A DNA stretch of 64,000 nt, taken from Oryzomicrobium terrae (lineage in GTDB: Bacteria > Pseudomonadota > Gammaproteobacteria > Burkholderiales > Rhodocyclaceae). The position numbers and the translations under genes are program-made. The stretch is taken from the NCBI RefSeq assembly GCF_008274805.1, contig NZ_CP022579.1, positions 2,356,001 through 2,420,000 on the forward strand, in the 5' to 3' direction. Each line of letters opens with the position of its first letter. Within the stretch, counting starts at the first letter, position 1. The notes beneath the pieces were generated by a model, which was not told where the DNA came from, made no database searches, and saw nothing but the letters and a program-made list of their open reading frames with translations. Shown here one piece after another: positions 46,886 through 56,849 of this stretch.

Positions 46886-48172
46886 TCAGAGGGAATATGG
46901 CGACAGGCGCGGCGCCAGGTTGGACGGACATTGCCAGCGGTAATCCGGCAAACCGTCGTCGCCGTAAGGCGGGTAGGCCTCGCCTGCAATCAGGGGGGCC
47001 AGGTAGGCGCGGGCAAGGGGGCTGGCGTGGAGGCCGTCGGCGCTGAGGAAATCCGGCGGCACCTTGCGTTCCCGGTCGGCCAGGCCGTCGAGGGCGGCCG
47101 GCACCAGGTCCCAACGGTAGGGTGCATCGGCCAGACGACGGATCGCCACCATGACCCCGCTCCGGCCGGCCAGGCTCCATTCGACCCCCGTCGCTCCCAC
47201 TGCCCAGGCCTGCTCCAGATCGACCCGGGAGGCCAGGTGGCGTGCCGAGCGCTGCAGGTAGTCGGCCACGGCGCAGTGGCACTTCACCCCCAGCCGGGTC
47301 TGCACCCGGTCCGCCAGCCAGGGGCCGACGCCGCCCAGCTGCTCGTGACCGTAGGTGGCAGCATCCCGCTCCACCGCCAGGGGCTTGCCGTCGGGGCCGG
47401 CGAGGCCCTCGGCGACGGTGATGGCGCAGTAGCCAACCCGGGCGATGGTGGCGGAGACAGCGGCTACCACTCGCTCCTCATCGAACGGGACTTCGGGGCA
47501 CAGAATCAGATGCGGCGCTGCATCCGGGCCGTCCTGGGCCAGGGCGGTGGACAGGGCCATCCAGCCGGCGTGACGGCCCATCACTTCGAGGATGAAGACC
47601 TTGGTGGCCCGGGCGCCACCGCTCATGGCCGCCAGGTCCAGGCTGGCCTCGCGCATCGAGGTGGCCAAGTACTTGGCCGCCGAGCCGAAGCCGGGCGAGA
47701 CGTCGGTGTCGAGCAGGTCGTTGTCCACCGTCTTGGGCAGGCCGACGGCGGTGATGTCCAGGCCGTAGCGCTGGCCCAGCTCGACGAACAGGCGGGCGGT
47801 TTCCATGGAGCCGTTACCGCCATTGACCAGCACGTGGCCGATGTCGTGGGCGCGCAGCACCGCCGCTACCCGTTCCCACTGGTCGGGACACTCGTCGTAG
47901 GGCGGCAGCAGCCGCCGGCTGGCGCCGAAAGCGCCCCCCGGCAGCTGGCGTAAACGGAGCACGGCCTCGTCGGACAACGAGGCCGTGTCGATCAACTCTT
48001 CCTTGAGAACCCCGGACAGTCCGTTACGTGCCGCCAGCACGGTGCCGATCGGCGCCCCGGCCTGCGCCAGACTGCGGGCGGCGTCGATGACGCCCCCCGC
48101 CGTGGCATTGATGACCGCCGTCACGCCGCCGGACTGGAAGTACAGAACGTTCCTGGGGCGTGCAGCGGTCAA
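46886..48172 (-). CDS. pfp: Pyrophosphate-dependent 6-phosphofructokinase family protein
   Basis: A 428-residue phosphofructokinase. The substrate motif PKTVDND and MGRHAGW are the forms found in PPi-dependent enzymes, and the order adk-pfp is common in Betaproteobacteria. The phosphoryl-donor motif reads GGNGS (in VNGGNGSMETA), neither the usual GGDGS of ATP enzymes nor GGDDS of PPi enzymes, so the donor is uncertain. The start is TTG at 48172; no ATG or GTG occurs in the following conserved region. Confidence 0.85.
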   Translation of the reverse strand: MTAARPRNVLYFQSGGVTAVINATAGGVIDAARSLAQAGAPIGTVLAARNGLSGVLKEELIDTASLSDEAVLRLRQLPGGAFGASRRLLPPYDECPDQWERVAAVLRAHDIGHVLVNGGNGSMETARLFVELGQRYGLDITAVGLPKTVDNDLLDTDVSPGFGSAAKYLATSMREASLDLAAMSGGARATKVFILEVMGRHAGWMALSTALAQDGPDAAPHLILCPEVPFDEERVVAAVSATIARVGYCAITVAEGLAGPDGKPLAVERDAATYGHEQLGGVGPWLADRVQTRLGVKCHCAVADYLQRSARHLASRVDLEQAWAVGATGVEWSLAGRSGVMVAIRRLADAPYRWDLVPAALDGLADRERKVPPDFLSADGLHASPLARAYLAPLIAGEAYPPYGDDGLPDYRWQCPSNLAPRLSPYSL

Positions 48173-48202
48173 CGGGTAGATCCGGAAGAGACGTGCTGCG
48201 AC

Positions 48203-48907
<705 letters not shown>

Positions 48908-49056
48908 CTATTTTGGGGGCTGCTCGTGAACCTTGCCCGGTGGTTCCGGGCCTCTGTTTTATGCGGGATCGCCGGCGGCGCGAACCTTACCCGCAATGGG
49001 CCGGGTTGGTCAAACCGGCGGCATGGGCCGGGGGCTCGCGACCGGGGCGAATCGCC

Positions 49057-49824
49057 TTAGCGGCCGGCCGCGAACACTGCTCGCACCCGTTCGGCATCTT
49101 CCGGGGTATCGACCCCGGCGGCCGGCGGATGGTCCACCGTGGCCACGGCAATACGGTAACCGTGCCACAGGGCACGCAGCTGCTCCAAGGCTTCGAACTG
49201 TTCCAGCGGCGAAGCTGCCAGACCGGCATATGCCTGCAGGAACGATGCCCGGTAGGCGTACAGGCCGACGTGGCGCAGGGCTGGCAGGCCGGCGGGCAGG
49301 GCGCCCCGGCTGGCGGCGAAGGCATCCCGGGCGTAGGGAATCGGCGCCCGGGAAAAATACAGGGCGTCGCCATCGGTGCGGCACACCACCTTGACCACGT
49401 TCGGATTGAAGAAATCCTCGGCACTGGTGATCGGATGGGCCACGGTGGCAATGTCGGCACCGCTCTCGGCCAGCCGGGCAGCGGTGAGGGCCACCAGGGC
49501 CGGATCGATCAAGGGCTCGTCGCCCTGGACGTTCACCACCAGGGTGTCGCCGCTCCAGCCTTGCTGCTCGGCCACCTCGGCCAGCCGGTCGGTACCACTG
49601 GGATGGTCGGGCCGGGTCAGGGCCACGGCAAAGCCGTGGGCGCGCACCGCGGCGGCCACCCCGTCGTGGTCGGTGGCCACCAGCACGGATTGAGCGCCGG
49701 AGCGGGCTGCGGCCTCCGCCACGCGCACCACCATGGGCTTGCCGGCTAGATCGAGGAGCGGTTTGCCGGGCAGGCGGGTGGAAGCGAAACGGGCCGGGAT
49801 GACGACGTGAAAAGGAGCGGTCAT
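49057..49824 (-). CDS. kdsB: 3-deoxy-manno-octulosonate cytidylyltransferase
   Basis: Activates Kdo as CMP-Kdo for lipopolysaccharide synthesis. 255 residues. Nucleotide-binding start [17 protein letters not shown], metal site [11 protein letters not shown], and [12 protein letters not shown] are characteristic. AAAGGAGCGG-type spacing is poor: a ribosome binding site is not obvious. The gap to adk (48857-49056) contains nothing recognised. Confidence 0.97.
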   Translation of the reverse strand: MTAPFHVVIPARFASTRLPGKPLLDLAGKPMVVRVAEAAARSGAQSVLVATDHDGVAAAVRAHGFAVALTRPDHPSGTDRLAEVAEQQGWSGDTLVVNVQGDEPLIDPALVALTAARLAESGADIATVAHPITSAEDFFNPNVVKVVCRTDGDALYFSRAPIPYARDAFAASRGALPAGLPALRHVGLYAYRASFLQAYAGLAASPLEQFEALEQLRALWHGYRIAVATVDHPPAAGVDTPEDAERVRAVFAAGR

Positions 49825-49931
49825 GGACGGGTTCGGTAAAACATCGGGACGGACAGGGCCGATTCAAGCCGGCCCCGGCGGCGAAACGGGATCAGGCCCT
49901 GGCAGGGCACGAATCGACGCGACGAGCCAAC

Positions 49932-50108
49932 TCAGGCTTCGTCGGCGCTGAGAACCCGGGCTTCTTCCTCGAGCATCACCGGGATATCGTCGCGGATCGG
50001 GTAAGCCAGCTTACAGGGCTTGCACACCAGCTCCTGCTTAGTCTTTTGGTACTCCAGGTTGCCCTTGCACACCGGGCAGACCAGGATGTCGAGCAGGCGA
50101 GCATCCAT
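49932..50108 (-). CDS. Trm112/YcaR family protein
   Basis: A 58-residue protein, [20 protein letters not shown] and then a second Cys pair in [12 protein letters not shown], ending ARVLSADEA. This is the Trm112p-like zinc-ribbon family usually found between lpxK and kdsB. GGAGAAAATCG precedes the ATG at 50108. Its 5' end overlaps the 3' end of lpxK by 71 bases in another frame. Confidence 0.93.
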   Translation of the reverse strand: MDARLLDILVCPVCKGNLEYQKTKQELVCKPCKLAYPIRDDIPVMLEEEARVLSADEA

Positions 50109-51183
50109 CGATTTTCTCCAGAACGTAGGCCGTCAGGTCGGGGGCGAGGCGGGCCGTCACGGGCAATACCCAGACGCCTTGCACTCGGCCGCTGAGCGGC
50201 AGGGAGCGGCATTTTACCCCATCCTTTTCGGTCATCAGGACCGTGGCATCGGCAAGACCGGCGAAATCGTCCGGGGTATAGGCGTGGTGGTCGGGAAAGG
50301 CCCGGGGTTCGAAGGCCAAGCCCAGGGCGGCAAGGGTGGTGAAGAAGCGGGCCGGATCGCCGATGCCGGCGAAGGCCACTACCCGGCGGCCGGCCAGCTG
50401 GGCCGCCAGGTCCGCCGGCGCAAGAGCCATGGCCGGGTCGCCCAGGGCGTGGAAATCCCCGGCAGCCAGGGTCATATCGAATCCGGGCACCTCGTGGAGA
50501 TGCCCGTCCAGCGTGGCTTTCAGCCCGACACGTCCGCCATTGACCACCACTGCGCCACCTCCAGCCAGGTGCCTCAGGCGGGACAGCGGATCGCGCAGGG
50601 GGCCGGCGGGCAGGCGCCAGCCGTTACCCGCGCCGCGTTGGTCGAACACGGCAATTTCCAGGTCGCGCCCCAGGCGCAGGTGCTGCAGGCCATCGTCGCA
50701 GAGGATCAGGTCGGTGTCGGGATGGGCGGCGAGCAGGGCCCGGGCGGCGGCGGCCCGATCACGCCCGACCCAGACCGGCACGCCAGTGGCGGCAAGCAGC
50801 AGCGGTTCGTCGCCGACCTGGGCCGGATCGGCGTCCGGGGCCACCGGACGGGGGGCTGCCTGGGCGCTGCCGCCGTAGCCCCGGCTGACGATGCCGGGAC
50901 GGCGCCCCCGGGCACGCAGTTCCCGGGCCAGGGCCTGGGTCAGAGGCGTTTTGCCGGCGCCACCGACGATTAGGTTGCCCACCACCACCACCGGCACCGG
51001 CAGCCGCTCGACCCGGGACCAGCCACGGGCGTAGGCGTAGCGACGCACGCCGCTGACGGCGGCGAACAAGGCCGAGAGGGGCGTCAGAAGGAGCAGGGCG
51101 CCCGCCAGACGGGGACGGAACCAGGCCCGGGTCAGGCGCTGGGCCAGACCGTCGCGGGGTGACGGAGCAGAAGGGAGAGACAA
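50038..51183 (-). CDS. lpxK: Tetraacyldisaccharide 4'-kinase
   Basis: Phosphorylates the 4' position of the lipid A precursor at the inner membrane. 381 residues. Walker [14 protein letters not shown] (about 73-85), [19 protein letters not shown] and the N-terminal membrane helix [20 protein letters not shown] are typical. The start is TTG at 51183 without a good ribosome binding site; no ATG or GTG lies before the conserved helix. The C-terminal tail after about residue 345 extends over the trm112 start and is not conserved. Confidence 0.94.
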   Translation of the reverse strand: MSLPSAPSPRDGLAQRLTRAWFRPRLAGALLLLTPLSALFAAVSGVRRYAYARGWSRVERLPVPVVVVGNLIVGGAGKTPLTQALARELRARGRRPGIVSRGYGGSAQAAPRPVAPDADPAQVGDEPLLLAATGVPVWVGRDRAAAARALLAAHPDTDLILCDDGLQHLRLGRDLEIAVFDQRGAGNGWRLPAGPLRDPLSRLRHLAGGGAVVVNGGRVGLKATLDGHLHEVPGFDMTLAAGDFHALGDPAMALAPADLAAQLAGRRVVAFAGIGDPARFFTTLAALGLAFEPRAFPDHHAYTPDDFAGLADATVLMTEKDGVKCRSLPLSGRVQGVWVLPVTARLAPDLTAYVLEKIDGCSPARHPGLPGVQGQPGVPKD

Positions 51184-51261
51184 GAGAGAATGGCCGGAAG
51201 AAAAGCTAACGACCGCAACACCCCGGACAGGCTTCAGCCTTGCCCGGGCGTCAAACCGTGA

Positions 51262-51681
51262 TCAGTGGGCGGCCTGCTGGGTGGCAAAGGAAATGTGCGG
51301 ATAACCGGCCGCCTGGGCGGCCTGCATCACATCCACCACCGACTGATGGGTGGCCTTGGCGTCGGCGCTGATGACGATCAACGGATCCGGCCGCGTGCCG
51401 GCAGCCCGCTTCAGTCCCTCGGCAATGGTGCCGACCTCGCCGTTGGCCAGGGTCTGCTTATCGACCACCACCTGGCCGGCGGCGGTGACCGCCACGTTGA
51501 TCTCGTTGGGCAGTTCCTGCTTCTGCTCGGCATCGGCCTGGGGCAGGTTGATTTCCAGCCCGGAAAAACGGGCGTAGGTAGTGGTGAGCATGAGGAAGAT
51601 GATGATGACGAGCAGCACGTCGATCATCGGGATCAGGTTGATCTCCGGCTCTTCCCGGCCGCGGCCGCGACGAAAGTCCAT
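51262..51681 (-). CDS. exbD: ExbD/TolR family biopolymer transport protein
   Basis: A 139-residue inner-membrane protein with one membrane segment containing the essential Asp (EINLIPMIDVLLVIIIFLML) and a periplasmic domain. With ExbB it energises TonB-type transport. GAGGAG precedes the ATG. It lies 10 bases after exbB and 78 before lpxK. Confidence 0.94.
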   Translation of the reverse strand: MDFRRGRGREEPEINLIPMIDVLLVIIIFLMLTTTYARFSGLEINLPQADAEQKQELPNEINVAVTAAGQVVVDKQTLANGEVGTIAEGLKRAAGTRPDPLIVISADAKATHQSVVDVMQAAQAAGYPHISFATQQAAH

Positions 51682-51691
51682 GACCGGCTCC

Positions 51692-52297
51692 TCAGGTACG
51701 GTCGCCGTGGACCACTTCCACCAGCTTCACCGCCTGCTGCTCCATATCGATCACCAGGGCATCGACCTTGGCGCGGAAGTGGCGCCAGAAGATCATGCTC
51801 GGGATGGCGATGATCAGGCCGAACCCGGTGTTGTACAGGGCGATCGAGATGCCGTGGGCGAGTTGCTGCGGGTTGCCGCCGGAGGGCCCCTGGGAGCCGA
51901 AGATCTCGATCATGCCGACGATGGTGCCGAACAGGCCCATCAGGGGGGAGATCGAGGCAATGGTGCCCAAGGTCGTCAGGTAGCGCTCCAGTTCGTGGGT
52001 CACGGCCCGGCCGGCCTCCTCGATGGCTTCCTTCATCACTTCCCGGGAGGCGCGCACGTTGCGCAGCCCTGCCGCCAGCACCCGCCCCAGGGGCGAACCG
52101 GCTTCCAGCCCGGCCACCAGTTGGTCATTGACGCCCCCCTGGCGATATTGCTGCACCACTTGCTGCAACAGCCCCGTGGGTACGACCTTGGCGCCGCGCA
52201 GCGCCTGGAGGCGCTCAATGATGAGAGCCAGGGCGATGATCGAGGCGAGCAACAGAAACCAGATGGGCCAGCCGGCGGCTTGAATGATGGCGAACAC
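51692..52297 (-). CDS. exbB: ExbB/TolQ family proton channel
   Basis: A 201-residue MotA/TolQ/ExbB family protein with three membrane segments; the conserved region LGTIASISPLMGLFGTIVGM and HGISIALYNTGFGLIIAIPS are present. The start is GTG at 52297, chosen because GGAGAG lies six bases upstream; an ATG at 52327 is in frame but less likely. First gene of the exbB-exbD-lpxK-trm112-kdsB-adk-pfp series. Confidence 0.93.
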   Translation of the reverse strand: MFAIIQAAGWPIWFLLLASIIALALIIERLQALRGAKVVPTGLLQQVVQQYRQGGVNDQLVAGLEAGSPLGRVLAAGLRNVRASREVMKEAIEEAGRAVTHELERYLTTLGTIASISPLMGLFGTIVGMIEIFGSQGPSGGNPQQLAHGISIALYNTGFGLIIAIPSMIFWRHFRAKVDALVIDMEQQAVKLVEVVHGDRT

Positions 52298-52451
52298 GGA
52301 AACTCTCCGAAGAACGTATGGCGGCAACCGTCGTAGGTGGCAAGACGGCGCTCATGATGTACTGCCCGATACCGTGAAAAGCGTCACGGCGCGAAAGCCG
52401 AGACTTTAGCTGTCGCCCCGCCACCGGGCAAGGGCACTATGCCGAACGGAT

Positions 52452-52474
52452 TTATCCACAAACTCTGTGGATAA
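52452..52474. promoter_or_regulatory. Pair of perfect inverted DnaA boxes
   Basis: TTATCCACA (52452-52460) and TGTGGATAA (52466-52474) are both exact consensus DnaA boxes, facing each other across five bases. They lie about 150 bases before exbB and 225 before xseA. Confidence 0.8.
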
Positions 52475-52552
52475 CTCTGTGAATAGGATGTCGGCAAGTG
52501 ACGAAAAAGCCCTTGGCAGCGAGCCCTCCCTTACCTTGCTTATTTTTTATGC

Positions 52553-52568
52553 AATGATTTTTATCATT
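52553..52568. promoter_or_regulatory. AT-rich dyad AATGAT-TTTT-ATCATT
   Basis: Perfect 6-4-6 dyad. It resembles half sites of Fur boxes, which would suit exbBD, but the spacing (4) differs from the usual 1 or 7, so the assignment to Fur is weak. Confidence 0.35.
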
Positions 52569-52698
52569 AAAAATCAATATGTTAGAATTAAACATCGGTA
52601 TAACCGGGGATAGCGGGTGAGCAAGCACTCTCCGCCCTTGACAAGCCTGCGGCCTGTGGATCAATCGCCCCGCCGCCCCCCTCCGTTACAATGGCGGC

Positions 52699-54087
52699 AT
52701 GGCTGATTTTTCTGCATCTCCACCTCCTGCCCCGCCCTTCCGCGAAGAAAAACCCCTGCCCATTTCGGCACTCAATCGTCAGGTGCGCCAGATCCTGGAA
52801 AGCAACTTCCCCCTCTGCTGGGTCAGCGGCGAAATTTCCAACCTAACCCTGGCCGCCTCGGGCCACGCTTATTTCTCCTTGAAGGACGACCAGGCCCAGG
52901 CCCGCTGCGTGATGTTCCGCAGCCGGGTGCAGACCCTGGGTTTCCGTCCCGAGAACGGCCAGAAGGTGGAAGCCCGGGTGCTGGTGTCACTCTACGAGCC
53001 CCGGGGCGACTTCCAGCTCAACGTCGAAGCCCTGCGTCCCGCCGGTCTGGGCAACCTTTACGAGCAGTTCGTGCGACTCAAGGCCCGGCTCGACGCCGAA
53101 GGCCTGTTCGCCGCGGAGAACCGCCTGCCGATCCCGGCTCACCCGCGCCGTATCGGCATCGTCACCAGCCCCCAGGCCGCCGCCCTGCGCGACGTGCTCA
53201 CCACCCTGGCGCGGCGCGCGCCCCACGTCCCGGTGATCCTCTATCCCTCGCTGGTCCAGGGTGACGAGGCCCCGCCGCGCATCGTCGCCGCCCTGGAGGC
53301 GGCCTACGCCCGGGCCGAGGTGGACGTGCTGCTGGTAGTGCGCGGCGGCGGCAGCATTGAGGATCTGTGGGCCTTCAACGATGAGCGGGTGGTGCGCGCC
53401 GTGGCCGCCGCCCCCCTGCCGGTGATAAGCGGCATCGGTCACGAGACCGATTTCACCCTCACCGACTTCGCCGCCGACCTGCGCGCCCCCACCCCCACCG
53501 GAGCCGCCGAACTGGCCAGCCCGGACCGGGAGGCCCTGCTCGACCGGCTCGACGAGCTGCATCGCCGCCTGGCGCGCCGCGCCGGCCGGCTGATCGACGA
53601 CCACGGCCAGCGCCTCGACTACCTGGCGCGGCGCCTGATCCACCCGGCCCAGCGCATCGCCCGGCACCGGGAAACGCTGCAAGCGCTGGCCCAGCGCCTG
53701 GCCCAGGCCGGCCGGCGCCGGCTGGCCGAGCAGCACACCGCCCTCTCCCGCCTGGACGGCCGGCTGCGCGCCCGTCGCCCCACCGTGGTGCCCCAGCAGG
53801 CCCGGCTGGTCGAACTCGAGCACCGCCTGCACACCGCCAGTCAGCACCGGCTCGAAGCCACCCGCCATCGCCTCGAACAGCTCGGCGCGGCCCTGGCCCA
53901 TCTGTCGCCGGAAGGGGTGCTGGCCCGGGGCTATGCCCTGGCCTTCGATGCCGATGGCCAGATCGTGCGCCACGCGGCCGCACTGCGTCCGGGGGACGGC
54001 CTTGCATTACGTCTGCATCAAGGCTCGGCAGCGGTGCGGGTCGAGTCCACCAGCCTGGTCCCCGCCGCCGTGCCCAAGCGCAGCTGA
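52699..54087 (+). CDS. xseA: Exodeoxyribonuclease VII large subunit
   Basis: A 462-residue nuclease subunit. The N-terminal OB fold (about 20-115, SGEISNLTLAASGHAYFSLKD), the catalytic domain (about 130-330, RIGIVTSPQAAALRDVL, RGGGSIEDLWAFNDE, GIGHETDFTLTDFAADLRAPTPTGAAE) and the long coiled coil rich in Arg/Leu (about 280-420) are all present. The ending GVLARGYALAFDADGQIV is typical. The small subunit xseB is not in the window. Confidence 0.97.
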   Translation: MADFSASPPPAPPFREEKPLPISALNRQVRQILESNFPLCWVSGEISNLTLAASGHAYFSLKDDQAQARCVMFRSRVQTLGFRPENGQKVEARVLVSLYEPRGDFQLNVEALRPAGLGNLYEQFVRLKARLDAEGLFAAENRLPIPAHPRRIGIVTSPQAAALRDVLTTLARRAPHVPVILYPSLVQGDEAPPRIVAALEAAYARAEVDVLLVVRGGGSIEDLWAFNDERVVRAVAAAPLPVISGIGHETDFTLTDFAADLRAPTPTGAAELASPDREALLDRLDELHRRLARRAGRLIDDHGQRLDYLARRLIHPAQRIARHRETLQALAQRLAQAGRRRLAEQHTALSRLDGRLRARRPTVVPQQARLVELEHRLHTASQHRLEATRHRLEQLGAALAHLSPEGVLARGYALAFDADGQIVRHAAALRPGDGLALRLHQGSAAVRVESTSLVPAAVPKRS

Positions 54088-54209
54088 CCGGCAAAGTTGT
54101 GCTACCCCCGCCCCCCGCATAAAATCGAAGAGTTTCGAGTCGTCACCCCCGGCATCTGCTGCACCGCCGGAGCGCGCCTCCAACATCCCCCACTGCAACG
54201 GAGAACAAT

Positions 54210-54797
54210 ATGGAACATCAACTGCCGCAACTGCCCTACGCCAAGAACGCCCTGGCCCCGCACATCTCCGAAGAAACCTTCGAGTACCACTACGGCAAGC
54301 ACCACCAGGCCTACGTGACCAACCTGAACAACCTGATCAAGGGCACCGAGTACGAGAACCTGGGTCTGGAAGAGATCTTCAAGAAGGCTCCGGCCGGCAG
54401 CATCTACAACAACGCCGCCCAGGTGTGGAACCACACCTTCTTCTGGAACTCCATGAAGCCCAACGGCGGTGGCGCTCCCGCCGGCGCCCTGGCCGACGCC
54501 ATCAACAAGAAGTGGGGCTCCTTCGACGAGTTCAAGAAGGCCTTCACGGCCTCCGCCGTGGGTAACTTCGGCTCCGGCTGGACCTGGCTGGTGAAGAAGG
54601 ACGACGGCTCCGTGGACATCGCCAACACCGGCGCCGCCGGCAACCCGCTCAAGACCGGCGAGGGCAAGCCCCTGCTGACCATCGATGTGTGGGAGCACGC
54701 CTACTACATTGATTACCGCAACGCCCGTCCCAAGTTCGTCGAGACCTTCCTCGAGAAGCTCGCCAACTGGGACTTCGCCGCTCAAAACTTTGCCTAA
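54210..54797 (+). CDS. sodB: Superoxide dismutase (Fe type)
   Basis: Cytoplasmic Fe-superoxide dismutase of 195 residues. Metal ligands lie in [13 protein letters not shown] (His), [12 protein letters not shown] (His) and [13 protein letters not shown] (Asp and His). The [10 protein letters not shown] sequence and [12 protein letters not shown] favour iron over manganese. AACGGAGAACAAT precedes the ATG. Confidence 0.97.
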   Translation: MEHQLPQLPYAKNALAPHISEETFEYHYGKHHQAYVTNLNNLIKGTEYENLGLEEIFKKAPAGSIYNNAAQVWNHTFFWNSMKPNGGGAPAGALADAINKKWGSFDEFKKAFTASAVGNFGSGWTWLVKKDDGSVDIANTGAAGNPLKTGEGKPLLTIDVWEHAYYIDYRNARPKFVETFLEKLANWDFAAQNFA

Positions 54798-54850
54798 GCG
54801 CATCGTTCTGACGGCCTAAACGCGACCGCCCCTCTGGGGCCACGCATAGC

Positions 54851-54884
54851 GGGGCGGGAGCCGATACGGCTTCCGCCCCGTTTT
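54851..54884 (+). terminator. Terminator of sodB
   Basis: GGGGCGGGAGCCG-ATA-CGGCTTCCGCCCC with a short TTTT tail. Confidence 0.8.
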
Positions 54885-55075
54885 CATTAGTACCCCCATC
54901 AATGGCCTGCAACCGGTGCCAATCGGACGACGGCCTCCTTCACGGTGCCTCCGCTGTGTCGGCAAATATCTGTCATGGCCGTTTTTTGACTTTTCTGTAC
55001 CTAGCCTCTGGGGAAGGCCGGCGCACAATGCGCTTACTCCACTCCGGAGCGCCAATTTGCGCCTGACGTGCCGCC

Positions 55076-55684
55076 ATGAACGCCACCCTGACCCTGCCCC
55101 ATCCGCCCTCGCCACCCACCGCCCCTCCCGTTGCCCGCATTCCCGGCAACAAGGGCATCTGGGTGGGCATCTTCTGCGAACTCACCGAGTTCGCTCTGAT
55201 GTTCCTGGTCTATTTCATCGCCCGGGCCCATCATCCGGAAGCCTTCAGTGCCGGCGCGACCCGCCTGTCCCTGGCAGCCGGCACGGCCAACACGGTGTTC
55301 ATGCTGAGCAGCAGCTACGCCATCGCCCGGGCGCTGGCCGCCATCCGTCGCGACCAGCAACGCGCCTGCCTGCGCTGGCTGGGGGCCGCCCTGGTGCTGG
55401 GGTTGGGCTATCCGGTGGTGAAATTCTTCGAGGTGCAGTGGAACATCGCCCAGGGCATCGACGGCAGCGCCGGCATCTTCTTCACCACCTACTACTACCT
55501 GACCTTCAACCACCTGGTCCACGTCAGCTGGGGAATCCTCGGCCTGCTCTGGGTGATGGCCCGCACCCGCATGGGCGCCTACTCGGCGGCGGACTACCAG
55601 GGGCTGGAGGCCCTGGGCTGCTACTGGCACGCCACGGACCTGATCTGGCTGGCGATTTTCCCCCTCTTCTACGTGCTGCACTGA
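55076..55684 (+). CDS. norE: NorE-like cytochrome c oxidase subunit III family protein
   Basis: A 202-residue inner-membrane protein with five membrane segments, of the oxidase subunit III family in its short NorE form (GIWVGIFCELTEFALMFLVYF, FNHLVHVSWGILGLLW, CYWHATDLIWLAIFPLFYVLH). NorE and NorF support nitric oxide reductase in denitrifiers. The structural norCB genes are not in the window. No clear ribosome binding site precedes the ATG. Confidence 0.85.
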   Translation: MNATLTLPHPPSPPTAPPVARIPGNKGIWVGIFCELTEFALMFLVYFIARAHHPEAFSAGATRLSLAAGTANTVFMLSSSYAIARALAAIRRDQQRACLRWLGAALVLGLGYPVVKFFEVQWNIAQGIDGSAGIFFTTYYYLTFNHLVHVSWGILGLLWVMARTRMGAYSAADYQGLEALGCYWHATDLIWLAIFPLFYVLH

Positions 55685-55694
55685 GGAGCGCGTC

Positions 55695-55985
55695 ATGACC
55701 CCCGACAAGCGCCTTACACGTACCTGGCTGGTCCTCCTCGCCCTCACTCTGGGCGGGGGCTTTCTCGGCGAGAGCCACTACGGCGGCATCGTCCTGGCGG
55801 TGGCCGCCGCCCTGCTGGTGGCGGTAAAGAGCCGGCTGGTGATCGTCCACTTCCTGGAACTGAACCAAGCCCACCCGCGCATCCGCCGAGTGGTGGGCGC
55901 CTATTTCGCCGCCATGCCCGCCCTGATGGTGCTGACCGCCCTGGCCGGCCCCCAGATCGTGCGTTGGACGTCCCTGGGCGGCTGA
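55695..55985 (+). CDS. norF: NorF-like cytochrome c oxidase subunit IV family protein
   Basis: A 96-residue membrane protein with three membrane segments (about 10-25, 28-45, 68-85) and the motif VKSRLVIVHFLELNQA, as in NorF/prokaryotic subunit IV proteins. GAGGAG precedes the ATG, which lies 10 bases after norE. Confidence 0.82.
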   Translation: MTPDKRLTRTWLVLLALTLGGGFLGESHYGGIVLAVAAALLVAVKSRLVIVHFLELNQAHPRIRRVVGAYFAAMPALMVLTALAGPQIVRWTSLGG

Positions 55986-56022
55986 TCCAACCGTCCCTGG
56001 GCCTGCCCCCTTCGCCAGTTGT

Positions 56023-56811
56023 TCAGCGGCCGCCCAGGCGCCGCGCCGCCAAGAGCGGCAGGCGCAGCACGAAGCCGATGAACAGCCGGGTGTGCATCCA
56101 GGTGAGCAGGGTGTTGTCGCGCAGGTAGTTGAAGTGGGAGACGCCCCCTTCCTCGGGGCGCAGGTACTTCACCGGGGCCGGCAGGTTCACCGGCCGCACG
56201 CCGCGCCAGGCCAGGCGCACCACTGCCTCCGGATCGAAGTCGAAGCGGCGCATCCAGCGCTGGCCGCGCATCACCGCCCGCAAGGGGTCGATGGGATAGA
56301 CGCGAAAGCCGTACAGCGAATCGCCGATGCCCATCCACAGGGTTTCCAGGTTGGCCCACCAGTTGGACACCTTGCGCCCCTTGACGCGCAGCGCCGGGGC
56401 GCTGGCGTCGAACACCGGCACGCCCAGCACCATGGCCCCCGGCGTTTCCCGGGAGCGGGCCATGAAGGTGGGGATCAGGTCGGCCGGGTGCTGGCCGTCC
56501 GAATCCATGGTCAAGGCGTGGGTGAAGCCGGCCGCCGCGGCCAAATCCAGGCCGTGCAGCACCGCTGCCCCCTTGCCCCGGTTCTCCGGCAGCACCTCCA
56601 CCCGCAGCCCCGGATCATCGGCGGCCATGGCCAGGAGCCCTTCGGCAGTACCGTCCCGGCTGCCGTCCACCACCACCCACACCGGGTTCCACTGGGCCCG
56701 GGCGGCCCGCACCGTGGCGTAGACCTGCTCCCCCGGGTTGTAGCTGGGAATGAGTACCAGATGGGTAGTCGAAGGGACTGAAGCGGGAGAAACAGGCACG
56801 GCTGGGGTCAT
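56023..56811 (-). CDS. Family 2 glycosyltransferase
   Basis: A 262-residue GT-A-fold glycosyltransferase with IPSYNPGEQVYATVRAARAQ, the nucleotide-sugar motif VVVDGSRDGTAE, and the DXD-like DSDGQHPADLIP. A C-terminal hydrophobic segment (TWMHTRLFIGFVLRLPLLAA) suggests membrane attachment. Start ATG at 56811; an ATG at 56895 would overlap the upstream acyltransferase. Last gene of the five-gene chorismatase unit; such glycosyltransferases occur in xanthomonadin and aryl polyene clusters. Confidence 0.85.
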   Translation of the reverse strand: MTPAVPVSPASVPSTTHLVLIPSYNPGEQVYATVRAARAQWNPVWVVVDGSRDGTAEGLLAMAADDPGLRVEVLPENRGKGAAVLHGLDLAAAAGFTHALTMDSDGQHPADLIPTFMARSRETPGAMVLGVPVFDASAPALRVKGRKVSNWWANLETLWMGIGDSLYGFRVYPIDPLRAVMRGQRWMRRFDFDPEAVVRLAWRGVRPVNLPAPVKYLRPEEGGVSHFNYLRDNTLLTWMHTRLFIGFVLRLPLLAARRLGGR

Positions 56812-56849
56812 GGGCGATGGGCAGGAAAAGTGGGGACAAGCCGCCCCCC

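Larger units (their letters stand above)
52298..52698. other. exbB-xseA divergent region with DnaA boxes and AT-rich stretch
   Basis: About 400 bases without a supported gene. It holds two perfect DnaA boxes, two weaker ones (52478-52486, 7 of 9; 52655-52663, 8 of 9) and a notably AT-rich stretch at 52535-52605. The short minus-strand frame at 52452-52664 looks spurious. Confidence 0.6.

Noticed and set aside
52553-52568. Fur box for exbBD
   Set aside because: The half-sites look right but the 4-base spacing does not fit either standard Fur arrangement; listed only as an AT-rich dyad.
52452-52664. 70-residue minus-strand frame between exbB and xseA
   Set aside because: It covers the DnaA boxes and AT-rich region, has no ribosome binding site and no protein-like pattern.
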